From Ovis canadensis (lineage: Eukaryota > Chordata > Mammalia > Artiodactyla > Bovidae): a stretch of DNA of 64,000 bases. Below, in pieces: positions 33,526-44,117 of this stretch. How positions within the stretch are numbered: the stretch's first letter is position 1; every line of letters begins with the position of its first letter. The DNA lies in NCBI RefSeq assembly GCF_042477335.2, contig NC_091247.1:228990001-229054000 (forward strand), read 5' to 3'. The position numbers were made by a program, and so were the translations under genes. A model generated the notes under the pieces. The model was not told where the DNA came from, ran no database searches, and saw nothing but the letters and a program-made list of their open reading frames with translations.

Positions 33526-34260
33526 TGGTTGTATGATAATCCAGTTCAGATTTTGTGTGCCAAATAAATTATGAACAATCTTTTGGGTTTTGGAGCTCTT
33601 TGGACTTCGGGATTTGGGGGTGATGATAGAGGCAATCTGGTTCACAGGGTCTTGTGAGGGTGACGTGAGATTCTGGGGGCAAAATGTCACGCACCGTGCA
33701 GGACGCCTGGCAAGCTTTCAGTGAATAGTCATTTCCTGCCGCCCGTTTGCTCTGGGTGGGCCAGCGCTGCTAGGGGTACAGAGACACGGCAGACACAGAG
33801 CACACGCCAGAGTTTTCGGATTAAGGATGGAAGTGCCAGGCCACAGCAGCTGTCATGCTGGGAGGAGGCGTTTGCTTCAAGATGCAGAAGGCAGAGTCAG
33901 GCGGCTGGGGATTCCTGGAGAACACGCACGTCTTCATCTATAATTTAAAAGCTCCAAATTAAAACACAATGAGATAGTATTTTTCCGCTCTCAGGTTTGT
34001 AAAATTTTAAACATTACTGATGTCTAGGGCTGTACAGCAGTGGGAGACAGCTTCCTTAAACTATCAAATAGGCACTGCTTTTTTTTTTTCTGATGGATTC
34101 AGAAAAAATCTGAATTTTTTCAGATTTTTCAATTTCAGTTTCCAGCACAAGTCAGCTTGCATTGGATCTTGTTGACTCCACAGTCCCACTCCGGGGCTCC
34201 GGGAAAGAGAGACACGCCAAGACCTATGAGAGCATAGCAGAGTGATGGCAGCGTGGTTTC
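33526..34260. other. Unique sequence
   Basis: Mixed composition, with a T10 run at 34080-34090 and a short direct repeat of TCAGAAAAAATCTGAATTTT type nearby. No gene recognised. Confidence 0.35.
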
Positions 34261-34263
34261 CTG

Positions 34264-34586
34264 GGGCCTCCCTCGCAGCTCAGGTGGTAAAGAATCCACT
34301 TGCAATGCAGGAGACGCTGGTTTGACTCCTGGGTTGGGACGATCCGCTGGAGAAGGGCTAGGCTACCCACTCCAGTATTCTTGGGTTTCCCTTTGGCTCA
34401 GCTGGTAAAGAATCTGCCTGCGGTACAGGAGACGTGGGTTTGATCCCTGGGTTGGGAAGATCCCCTGGAGAAGGAACGGTTACCCATTTCAGTATTCTGG
34501 CCTGGAGAATTCCAGGGGCTATATAGTCCATGGGGTCACAGGGTCACAAAGAGTCAGACATGACTGAGCGACTTTCACTTCGCTTT
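34264..34586 (+). mobile_element. Bov-tA dimer (Bov-tA3-like)
   Basis: Two tRNA-like heads in tandem (GGCCTCCCTCGCAGCTCAGG at 34265 and GGGTTTCCCTTTGGCTCAGC at about 34384), each with box B (TTTGACTCCTGGG, TTTGATCCCTGGG). They share one 3' body ending GACTGAGCGACTTTCACTTC. The arrangement resembles the copy at 42478. Confidence 0.9.
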
Positions 34587-36440
34587 GCAATTCCAAAAAG
34601 TGGAAGTGAGGGTACGAACCTCTCCTCCCGAGGAGGGTCGCTGGGAAGAGGACAGGAAGGGCTAAATAAAGGGTCTGACGGTGCTTGCCGCAGAGAAAGT
34701 GCTCAAGGCGCGAACATCAGCTCTTGTCTTGTCTTGCCAGTGGTCCCCTTGGCATCGGGCACTTTCCTGGGGTCTTTGCTGCTCCCCACGTTGCTTGCTA
34801 TCATCATGTCCCCTACCCCTTACATAGCCTCCCAAGGCCATGACCTGCACACAGAAGGAGCTAAGGCTGTGTTTGCTGGTAAGTGGCTGTTCGTTTGACG
34901 TGTCCATGGCAGACGCCTGCTTCGGGCCAGGGAGGGGCTGCTTTATGCCCCAGGGACACAGCTGTGACCCAAACTGAGATGCCTGCCCCTTCGGTTTGCT
35001 CCCCTAAGGGGTGGACGTGCGCCAGCAGGGCCTCTGTTGGCGTGTGGCCTCAGCAGACGCTGCCCGAGTACGGTTAGAACCTCTGGTCTGTCACCGAGTC
35101 CGGTTGTAAAAAGCTACATTTTGATATATTTCCACTGGCTAAAGAGTTAAGATAAAATTAATATGCCAGCTCCAAGCCTGAGTGACTGGCAGGGTTTAAA
35201 TAATGCCACTTAATAGGCAGTGGCAAGCGGAGGCCACTGCATTTGCCAGCAGTGGGCTGGCTCCCCTGAAAGCCCAACCTTGGGGTCACCTGACGCCCCC
35301 TCAGGCCACCCAGGGGCCCGCCTCTGTGCCCTGTGTCTCTAGGAAACCCACTTGCCTTAGTCCGTCCACCCTCCCCTCCGCCTGCACAGAACTGGCTGCT
35401 GCAGCCCCCACAGAGCCGCACAATAGTCCACGGAGGTCTCCTCCCGTCCACTTCTCTCCTCTGAATATTTCTTTCCAGCTTGAACGTTAGTGCAGTTTTG
35501 AATTTGACTCTGAGACGCCACCAAGGCATGGACACAGCAGGCAAATGTCAGCATGCATTTTCTATAGTTTTTCAAAACCAAACCCTTAAACTGACTTATA
35601 GTCAACCTTACGAAGCACGGGGTGCTGGGTGGTGATGCCCAAATTTTGGATTACATGAAGGAAGTGAGGCTTGGAGATGGGTTTTTGGGAGCAGCCGCGG
35701 GATCCTCTCTCCTGAACGGAGCAATGCTCTTCAGGCCTTTCCAACTGTGGCTACCATGGAAGGAGTGGTTTGGACAAAACTGAGCTGTAAGTGGGGACTC
35801 GGGGATGACTGGGAGCGACCTTGCCCCCTGAATGAGCAGGGGACCGCTGGTGGGGCTGGGGGAAGCGGGCTTTCTTGCTGACCTGAGCTCTGGCCCGGTG
35901 CAGTACCAGGGGGTCAGCCTTAGGGCCCAAGTGATCTTGAGTCAACCGAGTGCTGAAGCCCTTGGTGAACTTGCTCTTTTTCTAGACCTGCTTGTAGCTT
36001 TAGTCAGAGGTTGGAAAGAGTTTCAAGCTCACTGGGGTCAGCTACTCCCCAGGCCTCGGGACCCCTCTGCGGTAACCATCAATGACCTTCACCTTTGGTC
36101 TGCCTTGGTTTTTACCCCCCATATAAACACTTACTATGAGGATTATTCTCCCATGCCCACGTCGTCTTGGACCTCAGGCCTAGGCATCTGTGGTCCAGCC
36201 CCTTTAGCCCTTCTGGCAGCAGAATTCCTCTCTGTGGGACCTCAACTCTCAGTCCTTGTGGTTCTGCTATGCTGACCCATGTCTACCTCCCATATCAGGA
36301 TGAGCAAGACACCCAGGGCTGACCAATCAGAGCCAATGGTAACTGGCTCAGGGAAGGGCACAGGACTCCAGGCAGGCCAGTCAGAGTCTGGCTTGGGACC
36401 CTTTTTCCAGAAAAATTCGTAAAAGGGTTCTTGAAAAAAG
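34587..36440. other. Unique sequence with traces of old repeats
   Basis: A stretch near 34910-35010 (GGGCCAGGGAGGGGCTGC, CCCAGGGACACAGCTGTGAC) resembles the start of the old repeat at 9413. A stretch near 36300-36400 (GCTGACCAATCAGAGCCAATGG) resembles an old mammalian repeat. No gene recognised. Confidence 0.35.
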
Positions 36441-36465
36441 TTTAGTCTTAGTGATCATTTATTGA

Positions 36466-37309
36466 GATGGACTGGAAGAAGCACAAGCTGGAATCAAGAT
36501 TGCCGGGAGAAATATCAATCACCTCAGATATGCAGATGACACCACCCTTATGGCAGAAAGTGAAGAGGAATTCAAAAGCCTCTTGATGAAAGTGAAAGAG
36601 GAGAGTGAAAAAGTTGGCTTAAAACTCAACATTCAGAAAACGAAGATCATGGCATCTGGTCCCATTACTTCATGGGAAATAGATGGGGAAACAGTGGAAA
36701 CAGTGATAGACTTTATTTTTGGGGGGCTCCAAAATCACTGCAGATGGTGACGGCAGCCATGAAATTAAAAGACGCTTACTCCTTGGAAGAAAAGTTATGA
36801 CCAACCTAGATAGCATATTCAAAAGCAGAGACATTACTTTGCCAACAAAGGTCTGTTTAGTCAAGGCTATGGTTTTTCCAGTAGTCATGTATGGATGTGA
36901 GAGTTGGACTGTGAAGAAGGCTGAGCAGCGAAGAATTGATGCTTTTGAACTGTGGTGTTGGAGAAGACTCTTGAGAGTCCCTTGGACTGCAAGGAGATCC
37001 AACCAGTCCATCCTAAAGGAGATCAGCCCTGGGATTTCTTTGGAGGGAATGATGCTGAAGCTGAAGCTCCAGTACTTTGGCCACCTCATGAGAAGAGTGG
37101 ACTCATTGGAAAAGACTCTGATGCTGGGAGGGATTGGGGGCAGGAGGAGAAGGGGACGACGGAGGATGAGATGGCTGGATGGCATCACGGACTCGAAGGA
37201 CGTGAGTCTGAGTGAACTCCGGGAGTTGGTGATGGACAGGGAGGCCTGGCGTGCTGCGGTTCATGGGGTCGCAAAGAGTCGGACACGACTGAGCGACTGA
37301 GCTGAACTG
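36466..37309 (+). mobile_element. BovB LINE, 5'-truncated, inserted in a MIR
   Basis: GATGGACTGGAAGAAGCACAAG to GAGCGACTGAGCTGAACTG. It begins upstream of motif C and includes the complete 3' part. MIR-like ATCATTTATTGAG precedes it, and MIR-like GCGTGCCAGGCGCTGG follows, so it entered a MIR. Low divergence suggests it is young among the copies here. Confidence 0.93.
36529..37300 (+). pseudogene. BovB reverse transcriptase C-terminal part, one-base frameshift
   Basis: TATGCAGATGAC at 36529-36540 encodes YADD. The frame continues through MAESEEEFKSLLMKVKEE to about 36720. A run of six G (36721-36726) replaces the five G of the 17.3-kb copy and shifts the frame. From 36719 the next frame stays open to a normal-looking C-terminus ([12 protein letters not shown]). 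Apart from 5' truncation, this single base is the only break I see. Confidence 0.87.
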
Positions 37310-37500
37310 CGTGCCAGGCGCTGGACTAGGGGCTCGCCTACTGTGCTAGTCATCCTTGTAAGTACATCACCTGTAGCAGTCACACTTCTTTCTTGTTTAT
37401 AGGCGAGTAGATCGAGGCGTGTGGAGATGGAGACTGTCCTGAGGTCTTCTGACAGTGTCTGCAGAGCCAGGATGGGTCCCGGGCTGGTCTGCCTCTGTGG
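37310..37500 (+). mobile_element. MIR SINE, right part (left part at about 36445-36465)
   Basis: GCGTGCCAGGCGCTGGACTAGG, then AAGTACATCACCTGTAGCAG and CAGAGCCAGGATGGGTCCCGG follow MIR order. The MIR head lies just left of the BovB. Confidence 0.65.
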
Positions 37501-37599
37501 ACTTTAGACTCCCTTAGTAATCGACCTCACCCTCCAGGCTGCCAGGACGTCCATGCCCAAGTGAGAAAAGTCAGTGCAAGGTACCTCTGAAATAAACAT

Positions 37600-38040
37600 C
37601 TCTTGAGACCGTTTCTAGGTACTGAGCCTAAGAAAAGAATCTGAAGTCCACACAAAGACTTAGGAAGAGTACTGCTTATTCATCACAGGTTAATCTGTGA
37701 GTGGGAAATTAGAACCTGCCTAAATGGCCTGTAATGAGGGAATGATTAAGTAAATTATGCAGCCAAAGATGCTTACAATGAGTTTGTAATAACAGGAGGG
37801 AATGTCTAGCATATCAAGTGAGAAAAACAACCAGATAAAAAATTGTATTTGGAGGCTGATCTCATCCATACAAAATTACAGACTGATTGAAAGATAGATC
37901 TTTTTTTTTTTCTTTTTAAGATTGAAAAAGGCCAGTGTTTCCATGGGGTTTTCTCTGGGTGGTATGATATATGCTTTCTTTTTATTTGTAGTTTCCAAAA
38001 TTTCCAAAATGGGTGAGTATCGTGTTTAGAGTCCGTGCAG
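37600..38040 (+). mobile_element. Old L1/HAL1-like 3' fragment
   Basis: CCTAAATGGCCTGTAATGAGG, GATTAAGTAAATTATGCAGC and CATATCAAGTGAGAAAAAC resemble the 3' region of old mammalian L1M/HAL1 elements. Diverged, and the family is not certain. Confidence 0.5.
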
Positions 38041-38249
38041 AAGAAAACATGATATTAAAAATTCTGGTAAGGAAAATGTCAACAGGATTCTCATTCTCGA
38101 CTGAGTTAGTAATATCCAACCCCCCAGGTCAGAGGCAGGTAAACGATAAGGGCGGCTTGCACTGGGGCAAGGTTTGGGGTTAACAACGTGCTTTCCTATA
38201 TGTGAATGTTGGGTGAGCAGACAGCCTCTGTGTGGTAAACAGGGCAGGT

Positions 38250-38450
38250 TCTCTTTCTCAGCCTTATTTTAAGTGTTACTGTCACGTATATCATACATTC
38301 AAAAGAATGCATAACATACAAATACAGTTTACGGAAAAGTAACAAGATAAACACCCACGCATGTGCCAACTAGGATGGGAAATAGAATATTCTGGTGCCT
38401 CAGAGCCTCTCTGAACCCCTTCCTAATCCTGTCTCCCTCCTTCACTAACA
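38250..38450. mobile_element. Possible old L1-like relic
   Basis: TACATTCAAAAGAATGCATAAC and AACAAGATAAACACCCACGC resemble a dispersed mammalian sequence seen next to old L1 ends. Weak. Confidence 0.3.
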
Positions 38451-38479
38451 TTTTCAGGGCAAGAGGACACACACAGCCC

Positions 38480-39200
38480 CACATAGCACATGTCGAAATT
38501 ATAAATCAAGTTAACGAACTGTTAAAAATAAAAAATGTTCTAGCTTTTGCTTTGACAAATATACCTTCACGACAGCGAAATTGAAAAGATGTATAAAACT
38601 ACAAGTTATGTTTTGATAACTGAAAGCTGGCAGAATGTCAAAGAGAACTGCATTTAATTATTATCGGGGATGCCTGGGTGTTCTGTGGACAGGCCAATAA
38701 TGCTTGGATGAGTAATAAAACAAAAGCATGCATATTTATATACTATTGTACGTTTATTCTATAAAATTTATTTTCTCGCTTTCATTTCAACAGTATCACT
38801 AATTATGTTACTATAATTAAGACTTTCACACAATTTGCAATTTATTGACAGCACTGACAAATTAGACACCCTTTCTTGAGTCACTGTAGTTCTTAGATAA
38901 GCTTTTGAAAATTAATTTCAGTTCGGAGAAACTTTTTGATCTGCCGAGGCAGTCGTAGCTGGGACGGTCTATAAAACTCTCGAAAAAAGATACTGATTTA
39001 GAAATTAACCGAATTTCTTTGACATTGTACTTATAAAGTTTAATTATTGTAATGAGGTTGCATATTACTCATAGTCATTAACACAAGAAACATCTGATTT
39101 TAATTTCATCGTGGAAACTCACAGTCACTTCTCTCACGGTTTTCATCATGTTTCGTTGTCCATGTCAAGATTCCTGCAATAACCCAAAGAACAGACGCCA
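38480..39200. other. Long AT-rich block, candidate conserved non-coding element
   Basis: About 700 bp without recognised repeats, carrying CATTTAATTATTATCGG, ATCACTAATTATGTTACTAT, GAAAATTAATTTCAG and TTTAATTATTGTAATGAGG. The AT-rich, repeat-free character between GC-rich segments fits a developmental enhancer, but nothing in the sequence proves activity. Confidence 0.4.
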
Positions 39201-39670
39201 AGCCTCGTCCATGCTCTATTTGATTCTACATAGATGCAACTGGAGAAGAGTCACTTAAGTTTGCAATGGTCCCCAGCTTCCGTGCATGGCACTTCCCAGT
39301 CCCCCCCGACTGGTGGGGGCCTTTGGAATCCAGAGATGCTGTCCAAGGAGAGGTAGGGAAGTGGCCCCTCAGGATGATGGGGCAGAAACCAAACTGAAAA
39401 GATGGATAGAACGATGGGTCTGCAGAGCGGATGCATCCTCACTCTCTGAGGGAAGAGTCTGATGGTCCGCGTTTTCTCCTGCTCCTGTGCTTCTTCCTCC
39501 CAAAGCCTGAAATCTCCCTGAAATCAGCATCTGCCTTTGAGGACAGGGCATCAGAGCCCCTCTCCCTGGCCTCTGAAGCAGGGAGGTGGGAAGCTCTTCT
39601 CTGGGAGTCTGGGGCTAGGGTCTCACTGGATTAGAGTGAGGGGTGAGCCCAGGGGCTCTTTAATAAATGA
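39201..39670. other. Unique sequence
   Basis: No repeat or gene recognised. Short overlapping frames only. Confidence 0.35.
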
Positions 39671-39675
39671 CTTCT

Positions 39676-40411
39676 TGTTACAGGGAAGAACTGACTCCGT
39701 TTGTTTCACTTTAACCTTTAGTTCCCAATGCTTTTGTTTACGGAAAGGATGCTGTTCCCGCATGATGGCCTGCCTTGGTTGGGGAACCCTGCCCCTCTGC
39801 CTGAATGCTAAACCAGAGTGCCTTTGTTCAGGACCCTGTCCACCCGAGGATGGCTATAGGAAGGAAGGAATTCACGCACCCCCTCCCTGAGCCTAGCCAT
39901 TCCAGGAGATTGTTTGTGAGATTAATGGCCTTTTTATCTTACCTCCTCACCTCCCCCATCTCTGTTCTATACAAGAACCTGGCATCCGGCCCTGAAAAGA
40001 TGGTTTTGAGACACTAGTTTGCCATCTTTTTGGTCAGCGGGCTCTCCAAATAAAGTCATATGCCTTGTCTCAACACCACTGAATATTCATTGGAAGGACT
40101 GATGCTGAAGTTGAATTTCCAATACTTTGGCCACCTGCAAAGAACTGACTCATTCGAAAAGACCCTGATGTTGGGAAAGATTGAGGGCAGGAGGAGAAGG
40201 GGATGACAGAGGATGAGATGGCTCAGTGGCGTCACTGACTCAATGGGCATGAGTTTGAGTGAACTCTGGGAGATGGTGAAGGGCAGGGAAGCCTGGCGTG
40301 CTGCAGTTCATGGGATGGCAAAGAGTCGGACTGGATAAGCTTGCCTCCACACCTCATCTCTCGGATTTGTTGGCCTGTGTGTGGCAAGAAGACTGAACTT
40401 GGACTCGGTTA
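39676..40411 (+). mobile_element. Endogenous retrovirus solo LTR split by a BovB
   Basis: Begins TGTTACAGGGAAGAACTGAC and has a U3-like body. It carries CCAAATAAAGTCATATGCC (poly(A) signal AATAAA at 40049-40054). After the BovB it continues as CACACCTCATCTCTCGGATT and ends near GAACTTGGACTCGGTTA. The U5 continuing across the insertion shows it is one LTR. No internal retroviral sequence is attached. Exact ends and family are uncertain. Confidence 0.65.
40078..40338 (+). mobile_element. BovB 3' fragment inside the LTR
   Basis: ATTCATTGGAAGGACTGATG through GGGATGGCAAAGAGTCGGACTG. The usual CTGAA tail is almost absent. LTR sequence around the junctions is duplicated with changes: GCCTTGTCTCAACACC (40062-40077) and GCTTGCCTCCACACC (40339-40353). 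Confidence 0.85.
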
Positions 40412-41860
40412 TGTTCTGAACCCCAAATATCTGAATATCTGAACCCCAAAGCAGTGAGCCCAGAGGCGGGACTCCTCTTTGGGGATCCTTTGGAGGAGGA
40501 GACTGACTTGTCCCTTCTTGTCCTGGATCATCCAGGACAATCTGTTGTGAAGTACTGAAGACCCTCCAGGCAGCGCACGGGTGAAGGGTGTGTCATCCAT
40601 CAGACAAAGAGATGCTAACAGCCTTGGAGCCACCCTGAGGGTTTGCAGGTCCCTCTTGGGGAAATCCATGGGCGAGGCCTGAGTGGGGGAACCCGGGGCT
40701 CTCCACGTTGACAGCATCCAGACGTGCTTACCCGTGTTTCTGTCTCATGGTTTCTGGACCAGGTGCCTGCAGAGTGCGGCCTTGGACTGCCCCGAGGGCT
40801 CGACCATCCTGCAAGCAGGGTGCAGGGGAGCTGGGGCTCCTTCTGTGCATGGCCAAGTCCGGCTCAGACCAAGACATGGGCCGGTGTCTGTCAGCAGGTT
40901 GACTGGCCAGCATGCCTGCATGAGCGTCGGTCTGTGCGTCTGAGCGTGTCTGTCTCAGGTCGGGCGGTCTCAGCCTGGCCTCTCACCCTGAATGCGGGGC
41001 CCCGTCTCCCTCTGCCCCCCTCCTGGGGGTTCTCTGTGTGCACCCCCACCTCTTGAGTCTGCTGTCTCTTTTCTTCTAGCCGTGGGTTTTGGCGGAGTCC
41101 CCCACTGGGAGCTGCTTGGGGACCGAAGCGAGGAAGTTAGATTTTGAATCTCTGTGTGTCTGAAATGTCACACACTCTTGCATGGTTGTCTGAGTGTTTT
41201 CTTGGGTAAAGGATTCTGGCTGGGAACTCGTTCCCCCGAGAACTTGGGAGGCTTCGCTTCACTGTGTTCTGGATTTCAGGCTTGTCGCTGAAATGTCTGA
41301 ATCCATTTTGCTTTCTGAGTCTTTGCTGTGACCTGTTTTCTTGTCCCTTTTTGGCCCCGTCTGGAAGGCTGAAGCATCTTCCCCGCGTGGCCTGGGTGCT
41401 GCACTTTCCCCGTGGTGTGCCCTGGTGCGGGCCTTCTCACCTGTCAGTCCTGGGCACTCGGCGGCCTCTTAAATTGTCGACTAATGATCTTCCTTTCTGG
41501 GAAACTCTCGTGACTGCTGCTTCTGGAGTTTGCACTGGTGCTCTACTGCTGGTTACATTCAGTGGATGGGGAGGAGATGGAAGGCTGCCTTGCTCCCATT
41601 CTGGGAAGAAGCCAGAAGTCAGTCCAGTCTCTTCCCTGCGCACAGCGTGTGCTCCTGGGGCCGTGGCAGACTTGACTTTGCACTTGGGCCTCCTCTGCCC
41701 TGGCGGCCGTCAGCAGGAGCCTGTGTTTCCAAAGGCTCCTTTCCCAAGGTGCTTTTCCTCTGCCGGGCTGAACTCCAGCTAAGAAGACCAGGAGACGGTC
41801 AGCTCCCTGAGGGCACCGAGGGTCTGCTTTGTTCATCCCTGGATTCTCAGGGCTTGCGTG
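40412..41860. other. Unique GC-rich sequence
   Basis: No repeat recognised. Plus-strand frames of 110-172 codons (for example 41264-41782) overlap in several frames and have no domain. Confidence 0.4.
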
Positions 41861-41864
41861 CGGC

Positions 41865-42076
41865 GCTCAGTCATTCAGTCGCGTCTGACTCTTTGTGACC
41901 CGATGGGCTGTAGGCTGCCAGGCTCCTCTGTCTATGAGATTTCCCAGGCGAGAATACTGGATTGGGTTACCATTCCCTTCTCCAGGGGATCTTCCTGACT
42001 CAGGGACTGAACCCTAATCTGTGTCTCCTGCATTGGCAGGCGGATTCTTTACCACTGAGCCACCTGGGAGACCCCC
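41865..42076 (-). mobile_element. Bov-tA SINE (antisense), joined at its 5' end to U2 snRNA sequence
   Basis: GCTCAGTCATTCAGTCGCGTC through CTTTACCACTGAGCCACCTG and GGAGACCCCC, a full antisense copy. Read in its own sense direction, the SINE head is preceded without a gap by 36 bases of U2 snRNA. Confidence 0.92.
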
Positions 42077-42112
42077 ACACTACACGTGATCTTAGCCAAA
42101 ACGCCGAGAAGC
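42077..42112 (-). pseudogene. Truncated U2 snRNA 5' end (nt 4-39) fused to Bov-tA
   Basis: The minus strand reads GCTTCTCGGC, then GTTTTGGCTAAGATCACGTG and TAGTGT. Against U2 snRNA nucleotides 4-39 as I remember them, 33 of 36 positions agree (differences at nt 14, 30 and 38). U2 normally pairs with the intron branch site in the spliceosome. This piece has the 5' end only, without the branch-site pairing and Sm regions needed for function, so it is a retroposed fragment. The abrupt fusion to a SINE head points to a template switch during retroposition. Confidence 0.8.
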
Positions 42113-42477
42113 TAGGCTGCCTGCAAATAGTGTATATCAAAGAGGAACGCTCTGCCCCTGACCTGCTGGTTTTGGAGAGTCTCCTGAAGAGAGAGGAGGT
42201 AACAACAGCTCACCCTGGGGACGCACACACCGGCAGCAGCCGCCCCTAGGAACTCATGCTCCCAAGGGGACCCAGGTGCTGGCAGTTCCACGGAGGACCC
42301 CTCCTTCCGGCCCAGCAGGGCCAAGACCCAGGTGCGGGGAGACTCCAGGCCAGGCAGTCAGCTGGGCAGGGTCACAGCCCCACCCACCGGCAGGCAGGCT
42401 GCCTGAGACACACCCCTCTCCAGCCCAGGCAGCTTCCGGATGGAGCCCTGCTCCCCTCTGGCCTTTTAAATGACATT
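42113..42477. other. Unique GC-rich sequence
   Basis: No gene or repeat recognised. Confidence 0.35.
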
Positions 42478-42787
42478 CTTGCCCCCACTCATAGCTCAGG
42501 TGGTTAAGAATCCGCCTGCAGTGCAGGAGACCCCAGTTCGATCCCTGGGTTGGGAAGGACCGCTGGAGAAGGGATAGGCTGCCCAGCCCCGTATTCTTGG
42601 GCTTCCCTGGTGGCTCAGCTGGTAGAGAATCCGCCTGAATGTAGGAGACCAGGGTTCAATCCCTGGGTTGGGAAGATCCCCTGGAGAAGGGAAAGGCTGC
42701 CCAGCCCAGGATTCTGGCCTGGAGAATCCCTATAGTCCATGGGGTCGCAGAGTCAGGCACGACTGAGCGGCCTCCACTTTCACTTTT
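42478..42787 (+). mobile_element. Bov-tA dimer (Bov-tA3-like)
   Basis: Two tandem heads (CATAGCTCAGGTGGTTAAG and GGGCTTCCCTGGTGGCTCAG at 42600) share one 3' body ending GGCACGACTGAGCGGCC and TTTCACTTTT. The organisation is the same as at 34264. Confidence 0.9.
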
Positions 42788-42997
42788 GCCTCCACTTAGG
42801 CGCTCCTGGTTTTGTTTCCTGGATGCCATAGCTCTTCCTCTGAGGGTAGAAAGGGAAACCCTCTTCTCCCTCAAGCCTGGCTTGCTCCCTGGTGTCCTTT
42901 CTCATGTTTGGTTTTGATGCCAAAAACTTGGCCTCTGTGCATTGGTGCTGAGTCGTATCCTGGAGACAGAATTTTGGGGGAAGTAGAAAAAAAAAAA

Positions 42998-43145
42998 TCC
43001 CTGGGTGGGGAAGATCCCCTGGAGGAGGAAATGGCAACCCACTCCAGGATTCTTGCCCGAAAAATTCCACGGACAGAGGAGCCTGGCGGGCTACAGCCCA
43101 TGGGGCCTCGAAGAGCTGGACATGAGTGAGCAGCACGGCACACAC
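42998..43145 (+). mobile_element. Bov-tA SINE, head missing
   Basis: Starts at box B (TCCCTGGGTGGGGAAGATCC) immediately after an A11 run (42987-42997) and ends near GACATGAGTGAGCAGCACGG. The missing head suggests 5' truncation. Confidence 0.88.
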
Positions 43146-43375
43146 GGAAAAGAGCTCTGTTGCTTCGCGAGGCAGAGGGGCACACAGCGGGCTCGCGGCC
43201 CTGAGAACTGCATCCCAGTGCGGGGAGAGCTGGTGAGGAGCTTGGTAGACGGGTTCAGGGCAGGCTCGCTGAGGGGCACCTGGTGCGGGCAGGGCCTGCC
43301 CTCCTTTCAGCTGGACTCACCTGGACTCACCTGGTCTCCTGCTGAGCTGCTCCAGGTCACCAAACTGCCATCTCT

Positions 43376-44070
43376 GGCAAAATAACCTCTCTGCTTTTCA
43401 ATATGCTGTCTAGGTTGGTCATAACTTTCCTTCCAAGGAGCAAGCGTCTTTTAATTTCATGGCTGCAGTCACCATCGGCAGTGATTTTGGAGACTAAAAA
43501 AATAAAGTCTGCCACTGTTTCCACTGTCTCCCCATCTATTTGCCATGAAGTGACGGGACTGGATGCAATGATCTTAGCACATTAAAAAGCAGAGACATTA
43601 CTTTGCCAACAAAGGTCCATCTAGTCAAGGCTATGGTTTTTCCAGTGGTCATGTATGGATGTGAGAGCTGGACTGTGAAGAAAGCTGAGCACTGAAGAAT
43701 TGATGCTTTTGAACTGTGGTGTTGGAGAAGACTCTTGAGAGTCCCTTGGACTGCAAGGAGGTCCAACCAGTCCATTCTGAAGGAGATCAGTCCTGGGTGT
43801 TCATTTGAAGGATTGATGCCGAAACTCCAGTCCTTTGGCCACCTCATGTGAAGAGCTGACTCATTGGAAAAGACCCTGATGCTGGGAAAGATTGAGGGCA
43901 GGAGGAGAAGGGGACGACAGAGGATGAGATGGCTGGATGGCATCACTGACCTGATGGACCTGAGTTTGAGTGAACTCCGGGTGTTGGTGATAGACAGGGA
44001 GGCCTGGCGTGCTGCAGTTCATGGGGTCGCAAAGAGTTGGACACGACTGAGTGACTGAACTGAACTGACT
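43376..44070. mobile_element. BovB with inverted 5' segment (twin-priming-like)
   Basis: 43376-43578 is antisense BovB (GGCAAAATAACCTCTCTGC through GGATGCAATGATCTTAG). From 43579 the element is sense (AAAAAGCAGAGACATTACTTTGCC) to a GAACTGAACTGACTG tail at about 44070. The two halves meet at the same part of the element, with about 30 bp present in both. This is the layout expected when a second primer copies the 5' part in inverted orientation. Confidence 0.88.
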
Positions 44071-44117
44071 GAACTGAGCTTCTCTGGAATGAAGGATGCT
44101 AGTGTCTTCCGTTTGCT

